Positions 35,866 to 47,447 of a stretch of 64,000 bases of DNA are shown here, in pieces (the first letter of the stretch is position 1; each line of letters starts with the position of its first letter). The translations under genes and the position numbers were made by a program. The stretch comes from Thinopyrum elongatum (Eukaryota; Streptophyta; Magnoliopsida; Poales; Poaceae), in NCBI GenBank assembly GCA_011799875.1, contig CM022299.1, forward strand, positions 352,824,526 to 352,888,525, given 5' to 3'. The notes beneath the pieces are model-generated. The model was not told where the DNA came from, ran no database searches, and worked only from the letters and a program-made list of their open reading frames with translations.

Positions 35866-36070
35866 AGATTTTTTTATAGAATTCTTCCTCTATCAATTGA
35901 GCAAAATTTTCCTTTCCATCATTTTCATGAAAGACATTATAAAGATGAACAATATGATGCAACCTCAATTCCATTTTTTTGTAGTTTTCTTTTATGAACC
36001 GAACTAGTGATAAAACAAGAAACTAAAATATTCAATTGCAAGATCTGAAGATATACCTTCAAGCACTCAC

Positions 36071-36089
36071 CTCCCCGGCAACGGCGCCA
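36071..36089 (-). promoter_or_regulatory. Element B primer binding site
   Basis: The minus strand reads TGGCGCCGTTGCCGGGGAG, ten bases inside the 5' LTR, which is an Athila-type PBS. Confidence 0.88.
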
Positions 36090-36099
36090 GAAAAGAGCT

Positions 36100-37771
36100 T
36101 GATGTCTACTATGCAACTTTATTCTTGTAGACTCGTGTTGGGCCTCCAAGCGCAGAGTTTTGTAGGACAGTAGCAATTTTCCCTCAAGTGGATGACCTAA
36201 GGTTAATCAATCTATGGGAGGCGTAGAATGAAGATGGTCTCTCTCAAACAACCCTGCAACCAAATAACAAAGAGTCTCTTGTGTCCCCATCACACCAAAT
36301 ACAATGGTAATTTGTATAGGTTCACTAGTTCGGCGAAGAGATGGTGATACAAGCGTAGTAATGATAGTAGATATTGATTATTGTAATACGAACAATAAAA
36401 AACAGCAAGGTAGCAATTGATAAAACGGAGCACAAACAGTATTGCAATGCTTGAAAATGAGTCCTAGGGTCCATACTTTCGCTTGTGTAATCTCTCAACA
36501 ATGCTAATATAATTGGATCACATAACAATCCCTCAACGTGCAATGAAGAATCACTCCAAAGTTTCTATCTAGCGGAGAACATAAGAAGAAATTGTTTGTA
36601 GGGTACGAAACCACCTTAAAGTTATTCTTTCTAATCGACCTATTCAAGAGTTCGTACTAAGATAACACCAAGTTATCCTTTCCGATCGATCTATCCAAGA
36701 GTTCGTACTAAAATAACACCATATGATACGCATCAACCAACTCTAATGTCACCTAGATACTCCAATGTCACCAGAAGTATCCATGAGTTAATTATACGAT
36801 ACGCATCAAACAATTTCAGATTCATAATACTCAATCCAACACAAAGAACCTCAAAGAGTGCCCCAAGATTTCTACCGGAGAAAGTAGGACGGAAATGTGC
36901 ATCAACCCCTATGCATAGATTACCCCAATGACACCTCGGGAATCCTCGAGTTGAGTGCCAAAACATATATCAAGTGAATCAATATAATACCGCATTGTCA
37001 CCATGGGTATTCATATGCAATACATATATCAAGTGCTCTCAAATCCATAAAAGTATTCAATCCGATAAAACGAAATCTCAAAGGGAAAACTCAATTCATC
37101 ACAATAAGATAGAGAGGGAGAAACACCATATGATCCAACTATATTAACAAAGCTCGCGATACATCAAGATCATGCCAAATCAAGAACACGAGAGAGAGAG
37201 AGAGAGAGAGATTAAACACATAGCTAATGGTACAAACACTTAGCCCCGAGGGTGGACTACTCCCTCATCATGGTGGCCGCCGGGATGATGAAAATGGCCA
37301 CCTGTGATGATTTCCCCCTCCGGCAGGGTGCCGAAACAGGGTCTAGATTGGTTTTTCGTGGCTACAGAGGCTTGCAGCGGCGAAACTTCTGATCTAGGGT
37401 TATTTCTGGGGGTTTCTGTATTTATAGGATTTTTTGGCGTCGATTTCACGCGAAGATGGGCCTCGAGGTGAGCACAACCCACCGGGGCAAGCCAGGCCCC
37501 TCTGGCGCGCCGTGGTGTATCTTGCTCACCTCCTTCACTTTCTGGGCCCCCACGAAGCTTCTAGTGCCTCTTTTGTTCCAAAAAAATCATCAAAAAGTTT
37601 CAGCTCATTTGGAAAACTTTCATTTCTGCACAAAAAACAACACCACGGTAGTTCTGCTGAAAACAACGTCAGTCCGGGTTAGTTCCATGCAAATCATTCC
37701 AAAACCATATAAAATTATAGTAAACATGGCATGAATACTTCATAAATTATAGATACGTTGGAGACGTATCA
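36100..37771 (-). repeat. Element B 5' LTR
   Basis: Right-hand copy, uninterrupted, 1672 bases. Includes a GA microsatellite at about 37190-37210 that is longer than in the left copy. Confidence 0.92.
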
Positions 37772-37776
37772 ATCAT

Positions 37777-39799
37777 CGCCTTTGAAGGAAATTCAAGCTG
37801 AACCCTCCGGATCCACCAAGGAGGGTGAGAAGGTTGAGGGGAGCAAGTTGCTTCCCAAGGAAATATTCCTCCAGTCTCCTCATCTAGTGCCCAGATGGAG
37901 GTTGACCCTGCTCCTGGTTCTTTGGCTTCACAGCCAGAACAGGAAGAGAAGAAATTTGAAGATCCCATGGCTCCCGAAGAGAAAGATGAAACTATTGTAC
38001 CACCGGTGCTGACACAACAGACTGAAGGAGAGCATGTTGTGACTCAAGAGTCTGAAGAAGTTGTTGTGCCGCCCATCATTGAAAACTCTCCGAAAGAAAA
38101 GGCCCTAGTGCCCGAGATAGTAAAAGCCGCTGAAGGAGTTCCGGCGAAGGAAAATGAAGGTTAGACCAGTGCTCCCATGGCATCTGCTCCAGAAAAAGCT
38201 ATAAGGCCACTTGCTCCATTGAAGCCCATCGATGAGAATGCGCCAGCCTCTGAAGATGTTCAGCCTATGGAAATTAGTGAGGAAGAACTTCAGAAAAATC
38301 CTCAGGAATCATTTCCGTTGTTTACAGCTGAGTATGGCCCCAATGGCCCCGCATCCAATGAACAACTTCACTCATCGAAGCTTGCACTCTTTGGGGTCAG
38401 CCCGTACGAAGGAGAAAGGACGTTATTATCACCGAGGTTTTGGACTGAAGAACAAGCAGTCTATTACGCTCGGATCTTGTTTGGCAAGCACAGAATTTTC
38501 AATCATAAGATGTTAAACTTCGCCAAGCTCGAAGAAATGCCTTGCCTCCGTAATGCAATTGATCATATTGAACATGCTCACCTGAAGGGGTTCATGCGCT
38601 TTAATCATGGTTGGGACAAGGAAGTTATTCTTCAGTTCTATGCCACGTTATGCATCTCAGGAGAAATGGGAAATACCTCAACTTGGACGCTTGAATGGAT
38701 GACTGGCAGAGAGAGAATCAAATGTTCGACAGATCATTTTTTGGCTTTGCTAAATTTGCCTCGATGTGAATTTGAGAACGACAGAGAACACAGACTGCAT
38801 TTTTGGGAAGTGTCCGAAGCAGAACTCCACATCCTGATGGATCCCACCATGGTGGGGGACGAATGCATTGATGTTGATCCAAAGAAGTTGGCTTATGACA
38901 ACAAAGTACTATTTCACATTCTGTGCAATACTATCATGCCAATGAATAGGCCAAACTCCATCAAAGGCATTGTAGGAAATGCTCTTGTGGCAATATCTCA
39001 GGGAATCAAGTTTGACATTCCTGATCTTTTCATTCGAAACCTGGCATGTGCTGCAGACAGCCCTCAGTCGTTGAAGCCTTATGCTCCATGGATAATGTTT
39101 GCAATCGAGCAACTCACAAATGAGAAATTCTTCTGGGCCTACGAGCCGAAAGTATTCATGCCACCAGTTTGTGACACTCTGCGCATTGTGAAGGATAATT
39201 GCAAAGGGAATGAACCGGTTAATACTGCTGCAAATGCTTCTGCATCTGAAAATGCTCTGAAGGGTAAGGAAGCCAGGGTTGAAATCCCTCGCGAAGAAAA
39301 TCCATCACTCTAGGAGATTTGTATTCGCACGTAGCAGACTCTGGAAACACACATCAAGATGGATAGAAAGGAGAAGGTGGAATTGATGGCTGAGCTGAAT
39401 CTGATTCATAATCACACTCGTCAAATTCTTCTGCATGAGAAGGATGCAAGGAAGCCCTCATGGACCTTGTTGAGAGAGCATTACTCTCGCAAGGATTTAG
39501 CTAAGAAGGGTCTCTTCAAGGAATATGACTACCTGGACTTGCTAGCTGTTCCACGCATCCGAAGACAAACTCCAGTGCTCCCATAGCGTTCTGACTCCAT
39601 GGATCTGCTGTTTGTCAATCATGATAATGAAATTGCAGATATAGCTGGTACTCGTGTCTACAAGCCAGATGTTCATCGCTCCAAGTCTTCCAAGGCCAAG
39701 GCTGCTACTCCTGCTTCTGCCTCGACCATTCCGCATTCTTTTGATGCTGATTCATCGAGTGGTTTTAATTCAGATTCGGAAGACTCTCCCACGGAGTAG
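37777..39799 (+). pseudogene. Element A second ORF, part 3 (putative plant transposon protein domain)
   Basis: One frame runs from about 37895 to TAG 39797 with nonsense codons at 38162, 39311, 39332 and 39584. The longest open part (38177-39313, 378 codons) contains LGVSPYEGERTLLSP-like and then WDKEVILQFYATLCISGE, TWTLEWMTGRERIKCS and FLALLNLPRCE. I recognise this as the 'putative plant transposon protein' type domain that occurs in grass retroelements. The tail is serine/alanine-rich (SDSEDSPTE). It is split from parts 1 and 2 by elements F and B. Known annotations are generic and no activity has been shown. Confidence 0.7.
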
Positions 39800-40793
39800 T
39801 TCCTTGTTTGTCTTCTCTTTTTGTTTGATACTTGCTGACAAAAAGGGGGAGAATTACATCGAGTGATAGTTTATCGGGTTTTGCAGGGTGTGTTTTCTTA
39901 CGCTATTTGGTTTTCCCTTGAACAATTTGCTTCATGAACTTATCGCACCGCCTGTGGTGCTGAAACTCTTGGACGTCATGTAATGTTAATAACCCCCCGC
40001 CTGCAATATCATTTGCTTCACACTATTTGTCTGTAGGTACCATTGAATGTTTATCCTGTGATTGACTATCATCGACAATTATTTATCTTACAGGGAAACA
40101 TATCTGATTATCGAAGAAGAGCAGAAAATCATCATGTGATGATACTAATTCAGAGAAGTACTTCGAGCACTGAACAAATTATATCTATTGTGGTTGGATA
40201 TGCTCTGAGTGATTTCTTTCTTTACCTAACCTTACAGGATGTAAAAGCCAGTCTATGCTCAATTGCCTTACGAGAAGGCTATCTCTATGACTGACGAAGT
40301 GTTTTCCTCACAGATATCCTTTTGTATCATCTATATTGTAGGAAAACTACCTCTGAAGCATATCCACTCCAAGCAACATATTCTTAGTTTATCCTATTCT
40401 GATCATATCGAATACCTAACATGCAGGAAAACTACATCTCGTATGGATTCAAATTGATTTCTGAGAAAACCTTCATGATTTATCCTTGTCACAAATCTCT
40501 TAATGATTATCTTACATCTAACCCTCTTCGAAGATTCTGTGACAGGAATCAACTCAGACACCATTGAGTGCATTGTAAGAACTCACATTTAAGATCTGGT
40601 CAATGACACTCATACGAAGAGTAATATCTCTTCTCCACCTGATCCTTCATGATCCGAAGCATATCTTAAGGGGGAGAATATTTTATCTTCGTAATTATCT
40701 CTCATCCTTTATTATTCTTCACATAACATTCCATTCATTATCTATCATTCGATGTGATCTGTTTTGCCAACAATCGTCCAAAAAGGGGGAGAT
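39800..40793 (+). other. Element A 3' UTR with three polypurine tracts
   Basis: AAAAAGGGGGAGAA (39839), TAAGGGGGAGAA (40667) and AAAAAGGGGGAGAT (40780-40793, next to the LTR). Many TGCAGGAAA and ATCGA-rich short motifs lie between; no coding capacity. Confidence 0.75.
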
Positions 40794-42387
40794 TGTTGGT
40801 GGAAAATCTGCCTACCTTGAGTTTTGGAGATTGTTGATAGAAACAGGTATGGACTTATTTTTTTGCTAGTGCATACAGAGAGAAAAAGTCCATACACAAC
40901 CTAAGAGAATGCTGTCTCCAGTGCTGAGTTTGAGGAACTTCACCGAAGCACATCTGCGTTGCAGAGAAGAACGAGCTATATTTGTTGAAGAGATAGAGTC
41001 GAGAAGATTGATGTGAAGAAATCGACCCCTCGAAGCTTTTCCACTAAAGCAAAGCTTTTGTTTCGGTACTGTCGTCCGAAGAAATTGACTGCAGAAATGG
41101 AAGTCGAAGACAAAATGAAGACGTAGTATTCATTTCGTTGTTCTTCATTCATTCTTTCGAGTTATAGGACCTCCGTACTATTAAGAGGGGTATAGGTTCT
41201 CGATGCTTAGATCGAGTGTGATGCTCAGCCATGACCTATGAAAGATGCGAGAGAAATCTCTTTGTCCTCCGAGCAAATACTTGCCAGCAAGAGACTGTGA
41301 TCTTATTCGCTGCGAGAGATTTGACTCAGACCGAGGAGTTAGCATTACTTGTTCCTCAAGTAATGTTACCGCTGCTCGAAAAATCCGATCGTTGTGAACA
41401 TGTCGGTTGGCCATTGGCTGGACCTCGTGTCCAAAATGGTCATTGCCCGTGTGGGAAGGCTGCGGCTATATATAGCCACCCCGCTCCAACTTTGTCCGTT
41501 TGCTGCTCCGCTTGAGATTTCTGAGAAGATTGATTTGAGCAACCCTTCTCCGAGTGATTTGAGTTTAAGATCCACCGAGAGAAAAACCAAGAGCCCAAAC
41601 TTAGACAGTGGTTTAGCATCACAGTAGATCTGAGTGAGAGTTCTTGTACCTATTACTCTTGAGAGCTGCGCACTCTCTAGACGGATAGGTTTTGGCTTCG
41701 AGTGTTGAAGAGTTGTTGTCTTCACCGAGCCTGATCTTCAGCAACCAAGAGTGATTATGGTTCGCGAAGGTCGACCGAAGGTTTGGAGATCGCCGACAAG
41801 GATCTACCACGAGTGAAATCAACCTGAGTCTGATCAGCTCTGCGTTGAAGGAGAATAGGGTGAAGAGAGTTTATCTTCCGTGTTAAGTCACAACCCCTCC
41901 AACCAGACGTAGCCCTTTGGCAGAAGGGTGAACTGGTTAACCAAATCTCTCTGTCGCCATCGAGCACCACTGGTCATTTCTACTCTACTACATTTACTTC
42001 AGCTGTTATTATTCATGCTCTATGCCAATAGATTACTTGATCATTTTGTTCTGTTGCTACTATCCTGTGTATGTGTGTTCATCCCCATTCATTTGTGATA
42101 TCGTTCCATAGCATTTTATTCAATACCAACTATGCTATGTCTCATTCTGCTACATCTGTTTGCATGCTGGATTACTCTCATTGTAGTTAAACCTGTGATT
42201 TATCAAGCTCGTACTGTTGTCAATGCTTCTATCGATGAATATGCTTCTAACGAAGAAGATTGATCTGTCCATTTCCTTCAATACTCCTTTCCGCTGCTGT
42301 GATTGGGTTTTGGTTCAAAGCTTTCGAAAGAAATTTTGAATCTCCCATTCATCCCCCCCTCTGGTCGATATACTCTCAGTCCTAACA
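40794..42387 (+). repeat. Element A 3' LTR
   Basis: 1594 bases, TGTTGGTGG to CCTAACA, followed by CAAAT. Uninterrupted partner of the 5' LTR, TATA at 41467-41474. Confidence 0.95.
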
Positions 42388-42392
42388 CAAAT

Positions 42393-43566
42393 TATTGTTG
42401 AGTAATTGATAGAAAAGCGCATAATTATGAAGACATCTAAGGCAATGATCATGAATATAGGCATCACGTCCGTGACAAGTAGACCGACTCCTTCCTGCAT
42501 CTACTACTATTACTCCACACATCGACCGCTATCCAGCATGCATCTAGTGAATTAAGTTAACAAGAACGGAGTAACGCTTTAAGTAAGATGACATGATGTA
42601 GAGGGATAATCTCAAGAAATATGATATAAACCCCATCTTTTTATCCTTGATGGCAACAATACAATACGTGCCTCGCTACCCCTTCTGTCACTGGGTGAGG
42701 ACACCGCTAGATTGAACCCAAAACTAAGCACCTTTCCCATTGCAAGAAAAACCAATCTAGTTGGCCAAACCAAACCGATAGTTCGAAGAGAAATACAAAG
42801 ATATCTTAATCATGCATAAAAGAGTTCAGAGAAGACTCAAATAATATTCATAGATAATCTGTTCATAAATCCACAATTCATCGGATCTCAACAAACGCAC
42901 CGCAAAAGAAGATTACATCGAATAGATCTCCAAGAACATCGAGGAAAACATTGTATTGAAGATCAAAGAGAGAGAAGAAGCCATCTAGCTACTAGCTATG
43001 GACCCGTAGGTCTGTGGTAAACTACTCACACATCATCGGAAGGGCAGCAAGGTTGGTGTAGAGGTCCTTCGTGATCGAATCCCCCTACGGGGGAGTGACG
43101 GAAAAGGCCCCAAGATGGGATCTCATGGGAACAGAGGCTTGCGGCGGCCAAAAAGTATTTTTGTGTGCCCTCTTGCATAGGGGGAATATTTGAGGATTTA
43201 TAGTGCGAAGATTAGAGTTAGGAGGTCCCCGAGGGGCCCACAAGCCCTAGGGGCGCCCCCCTGGGGCACGCCCCTACGGCTTTTGGCCTCCTCGTGGATC
43301 TTCTGGCCTCCTCTCCAAGTCTCGTGGGTTTCTTCTGGTCCAAGAAAAATCACCGTAAAATTTTATTCTGTTTGGGCTCCGTTTGATATTCCTTTTTTGT
43401 AAAAGTCGAAAACAAGAAAAAAACAGAAATAGGCATTGGGCTCTAGGTTAATAAGTTAGTCCCAAAAATAATATAAAATAGCATATTAATGCATATAAAA
43501 CATCCAAAACAGATAATATAATTTCATGGAACAATAAAAAATTATAGATACGTTGGAGACGTATCA
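42393..43566 (-). repeat. Element C 3' LTR, right piece
   Basis: Continues from 4467 across element A. Minus strand starts TGATACGTCTCC at 43566. Matches the first part of solo LTR E. Confidence 0.88.
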
Positions 43567-45867
43567 AGCATCCCCAGGCTTAATTCCTGCTCGTCCTCGA
43601 GTAGGTAAATGATAAAAACAGAATTTTTGATGTGAAATGCTACCTAACATATTTATCAATGCAATTTTATTTATTGTGGCATGAATATTCAGATCCATAA
43701 GATTCAAAACAAAAGTTCAATATTAACATAAAAACAATAATACTTCAAGCATACTAATAAAGCAATTATGTCTTCTCAAAATAACATGGCCAAAGAAAGT
43801 TATCCCTACAAAATCATATAGTCTGGCTATGCTCTACCTTCATCACACAAAATATAAACAAGAATCTAATAAACTAGAATTGAGTCAGTGGAAAAAAGGA
43901 GAGAGAGGAAAGTGTTAAATGGAGAGAGTCGACTAATCAGAGACTTTTAGGATCTTCTTTACATCAGGTAAATCTGTCGGCCCTGTCCGTTTTTTTCTTT
44001 AAGTTATGACTCTTATTAATAAGATTTACTAACCTTATGATTTTGGAGAAGATAGGTGGAAGTTGTAAGTCCTATTGTAAGAATACTCCACTTTTCATAA
44101 TTTTCATAATAAAATACATCATGCACAACCCCGGCGACAAGCCAAGCAATTGTTTCATACTTTTAAGGTTCTCAAGCTTTTTCAACTTTCACGCAATACA
44201 TGAGCGTGAGCCATGGATATAGCACTATAGGTGGAATAGAATATGATGGAGGTTGTGAGGAGAAGACAAAAAGGAGAAAGTCTCACATCAACTAGGAAAA
44301 TTAATGGGCTATGGAGATGCCCATCAATTGATATCGATGCAAGTGAGTAGGGATTGCCATGCAACGGATGCACTAGAGCTATAAGTGTATGAACGCTAAA
44401 AAAGAAACTAAGTGGGTGTGCATCCAACTTGCTTGCTCACGAAGACCTAGGGCAATTTGAGGAAGCCCATCATTGGAATATACAAGCCAAGTTCTATAAT
44501 GAAAAATTCCCACTAGTATATGAAAGTGACAAAATAGGAGACTCTCTATCATGAAGAACATGGTGCTACTTTGAAGCACAAGTGTGGAAAAAGGATAGTA
44601 ACATTGTCCCTTCTCTCTTTTCACTCATTATTTTTTGTTTGGGCTCTTTGGGCTCTTTTTTTGGGCTCTTTGGCCTCTTTTATTTTTAAGTCCGGATCTC
44701 ATCCCAACTTGTGAGGGATTCATAGCTTCCATCATCCTTTCCTCACACGAGACAATGCTCTAATAATGATCATCACACTTTTATTTACTTACAACTCAAG
44801 AATTACAACTCGATACTAGAACAAAATATGACTCTATATGAATGACTCCGGCGGTATACCGGGATGTGCAATGATCAAGAGTGATATGTATAAAAAATAT
44901 GAACGGTGGCCAAGCCACAAATACTATGCCAACTACATGATCATGCAAAGCAATATGACAATGATGGTATGTGTCATAATAAACGGGACGGTGGAAGTTG
45001 CATGGAAATATATATCAGAATGGCTATGGAAATGCCATAATAGGTAGGTATGGTGGCTGTTTTGAGGAAGGGTATATGGTGGGTTTAATGCTCCGGTGAA
45101 AGTTGCGCGGTACTAGAGAGGCTAGCAATGGTGGAAGGGTGAGAGTGCGTATAATCCATGGACTCAACATTAGTCATAAAGAACTCACATACTTATTGCA
45201 AAAATTTATTAGCCATCAAAGCAAAGTACTAATATGCATGCTCCTATGGGTATAGATTGGTAGGAAAAGACCATCGCTCGTCCCCGACCGCCACTAATAA
45301 GGAAGACAATCAAAAATAAATCATGCTCCGACTTCATCACATAACGGTTCACCATACGTGCATGCTTCGGGAATCACAAACTTTAACACAAGTAGTTCTA
45401 CCAATCCACAATTACTCACTAGCATGAGTCTAATATCACCATCTTTATATGTCAAAACAAATGCAAGGAATCAAACTTCTCATATATTCAATGCACTTAT
45501 ATGAAAGTTTTTATTATATCCCTCTTGGATGCCCATCATATTAGGACTAAATTCATAACCTAAGCAAATTACCATGTTGTTTTAAGACTCTCAAAATAGT
45601 ATAAGTGAAGCATAAGAGTTCATCAATTTCTATAAAATAAAACCACCGTCGTGCTCTAAAAAGATATAAGTGAAGCACTAGAGCAACTACCTAGCTCAAA
45701 ACAATATAAGTTAAGCACATAGAGTATTCTAATAAATTCACGATTAATGTGTGTCCCTCTCAAAAGGTGTGTACAGCAAGAATGATTTTGGAAAACTTAA
45801 AAGCAAAGACTCATATCATACAAGACGCTCCAAGCAAAACACATATCATGTGGTGAATAAAAATATA
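43567..45867 (-). other. Element C internal region, non-coding
   Basis: Begins with the PPT block (GGAATTAAGCCTGGGGATGC on the minus strand) and is alignable with 32050-34440 of element B (for example CGCTCCAAGCAAAACACATA at 45826 versus 34411). AT-rich, with no ORF of note. It stops at the CACTA end. Confidence 0.7.
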
Positions 45868-46429
45868 CACTACAAAAAAAAGACACATCCGTGATATTTT
45901 GGCCCGAACGAAAAAAAATATCTGTCATGCTTATGACACTTCTATGACGGTAATTGTGACAAAACCCGGTATCATCATAGATGTGGTGGGCTCCTACTTC
46001 TATGACAAAAAATCATGACAGAAAATGGGCTTTTCGCCCTGGCGGGCCGGAGACGCACCTGCATGGCATTCTTTAGGCAGTCCATGACGGAAAAAATCGT
46101 GGTAGAAGTGAGGGCGAGGAAAATTTCAGGGAGTTCCCGGTTACGGTGGGTGGTCGGGGCTGAGCGATGTGCGTTTCTCTCGTATACGTACGTAAGCGCG
46201 TGTGTGCGAGGCATTGGGCTCTAACTGAACCCGAGCGAGGTGTTCGCACTAGCTACGTTACTAAACCCGAGCGATCGATCCCTTGGCTGTTAACTGAACC
46301 CGAGCGATTCCTTCGCTACTGCTGCTAACTGAACCCGATCGATCGATCGCTGCTGCTGCTGGTTATTGAAGCCGATCGAACCTGCTGCCTCTTGATGAAT
46401 AGTCAACATGCGGGTTGGTTGAATGAGTT

Positions 46430-46760
46430 GAGACGTACGTTGTTGGGGTTGGATGAATAGTTCCTGGTGGGGGTTGGATGAATAGGACCCCCGTGGTAGT
46501 AGGCCGTTGCCGCTGGATGAACAGGACCCCGAGAGGAGGCCGCCACAGTCGAGCTGGTTGGGGGTGGATGAACAGGACACCATGGAGGGCTGGTTGAACA
46601 GTAGCCGATGGAGGGCTGGATGAACAGTATCCCATGGATGAACAGTAGCTGGTGGAGGCAGGAGGAAGACTCGGTGGATGAACAGTGCAGGTGGAGGCTG
46701 AAGGAAGTCGATGGGGGGTGAACAGTAGCTCGTGGAGTCCTGTTTTGTGGTACGCCACAC
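46430..46760. repeat. Degenerate GGATGAACAG minisatellite
   Basis: About ten units, each with GGATGAA(C/T)AG and spaced 25-70 bases, followed to about 47060 by further CGATGAACA units. They create false ORFs in several frames. Confidence 0.75.
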
Positions 46761-47447
46761 CCCTTCCTATGAACAGGACCCCACGTTTCGACCGTAGTGC
46801 TCCAACACAAGTTCGTTTCCTCCGTTTTGCGGTACGCCACACCCCTCCCGATGAACAGGATGTCGTTTCGACCGTTGCCGGTCGAACAGAAGGCCGTTTC
46901 CTCCGTATTGCGGTACGCCAGACCCCATTCCGGCTGTTCCATCCAAGCCGGTTGGCTCCCATTGAATAGGACGCACTCCGACCCAGTCTGTTGCCTCCCG
47001 ATGAACATGACATTGTTTCTCCGTTCTGACCCAGCCGGTTGGCTGCCCGATGAACATGACGCTGTTGCTGCCGTCCGTTGCCTCTCCATGTACACGAGCC
47101 CTGGCCGTACGTATGCGCGAGTAGGCGTTCGAGACCCCGCCCGTATGTACATACGTGGCCGCATTTTTTGGCATCTGGCTGTATGTACATGTACATGGTT
47201 TAGAAGGGACTTCCTGAACTGCTACGTCGGGGGCTCTACTACTACACGTGTCGCTGCTTGCTCGGCCACGGTTCATCATTGCAGAGAGACCGATCGACCA
47301 GTATGTACGTACACGTTCGCGACCAGAATGACAACGCTACGTACGCTTCAACCAGGTGGGTCCCAGCTGTTAGGGAGGATAAGGAGGCACTTCCTTGCGT
47401 GCGAAGTTATTGATGGTGGGTTCGAGGTGTCAAGGGGAGGATTCATT

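Larger units (their letters stand above)
21652..37771 (-). mobile_element. Element B: Athila-like Gypsy, non-autonomous (minus)
   Basis: Bounded by ATCAT (21647-21651, 37772-37776). LTRs: left 21652-21996 plus 30731-32049 (1664 bases after removing D), right 36100-37771 (1672 bases). On the minus strand they start TGATACGTCTCC and end GTAGACATCA. The PBS TGGCGCCGTTGCCGGGG (36071-36089) is of the type used by Athila-group Gypsy elements. The 4.05-kb internal region has no protease, RT or integrase, only one degraded ORF and repeats, so the element needs help in trans. Confidence 0.9.
4468..42387 (+). mobile_element. Element A: non-autonomous Sirevirus-like copia element
   Basis: LTRs 4468-7321 (interrupted) and 40794-42387 start TGTTGGTG and end CCTAACA, and the element is bounded by CAAAT at 4463-4467 and 42388-42392. 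After removing solo LTR E, the LTRs are 1593 and 1594 bases. The internal region holds a PBS, a copia-type gag with a zinc knuckle, an internal promoter, a long second ORF and three GGGGGAGA tracts. No protease, integrase, reverse transcriptase or RNase H could be found between gag and the second ORF, so it is non-autonomous. Nested insertions account for over 25 kb of its span. Confidence 0.9.
4063..45867 (-). mobile_element. Element C: Gypsy-type LTR element (minus), visible outer span
   Basis: C is inserted in the copia reverse transcriptase after TATAC (4058-4062). Its 3' LTR is in two pieces (4063-4467 and 42393-43566) because element A sits inside it. The LTR terminus on the minus strand is TGATACGTCTCC and the other end is AGTAGCA. 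The PPT-adjacent sequence AAGCCTGGGGATGC directly follows the LTR at 43567. The internal part runs to 45867, where a CACTA element interrupts it. The rest of the internal region, the 5' LTR and the right-hand TATAC are not found in the window. No coding sequence remains in the visible internal part. Confidence 0.8.

Noticed and set aside
46290..47196. Several overlapping minus-strand ORFs of 150-277 codons
   Set aside because: Made by the GGATGAACAG repeat in all frames; no domain and low-complexity histidine/proline/serine sequence.
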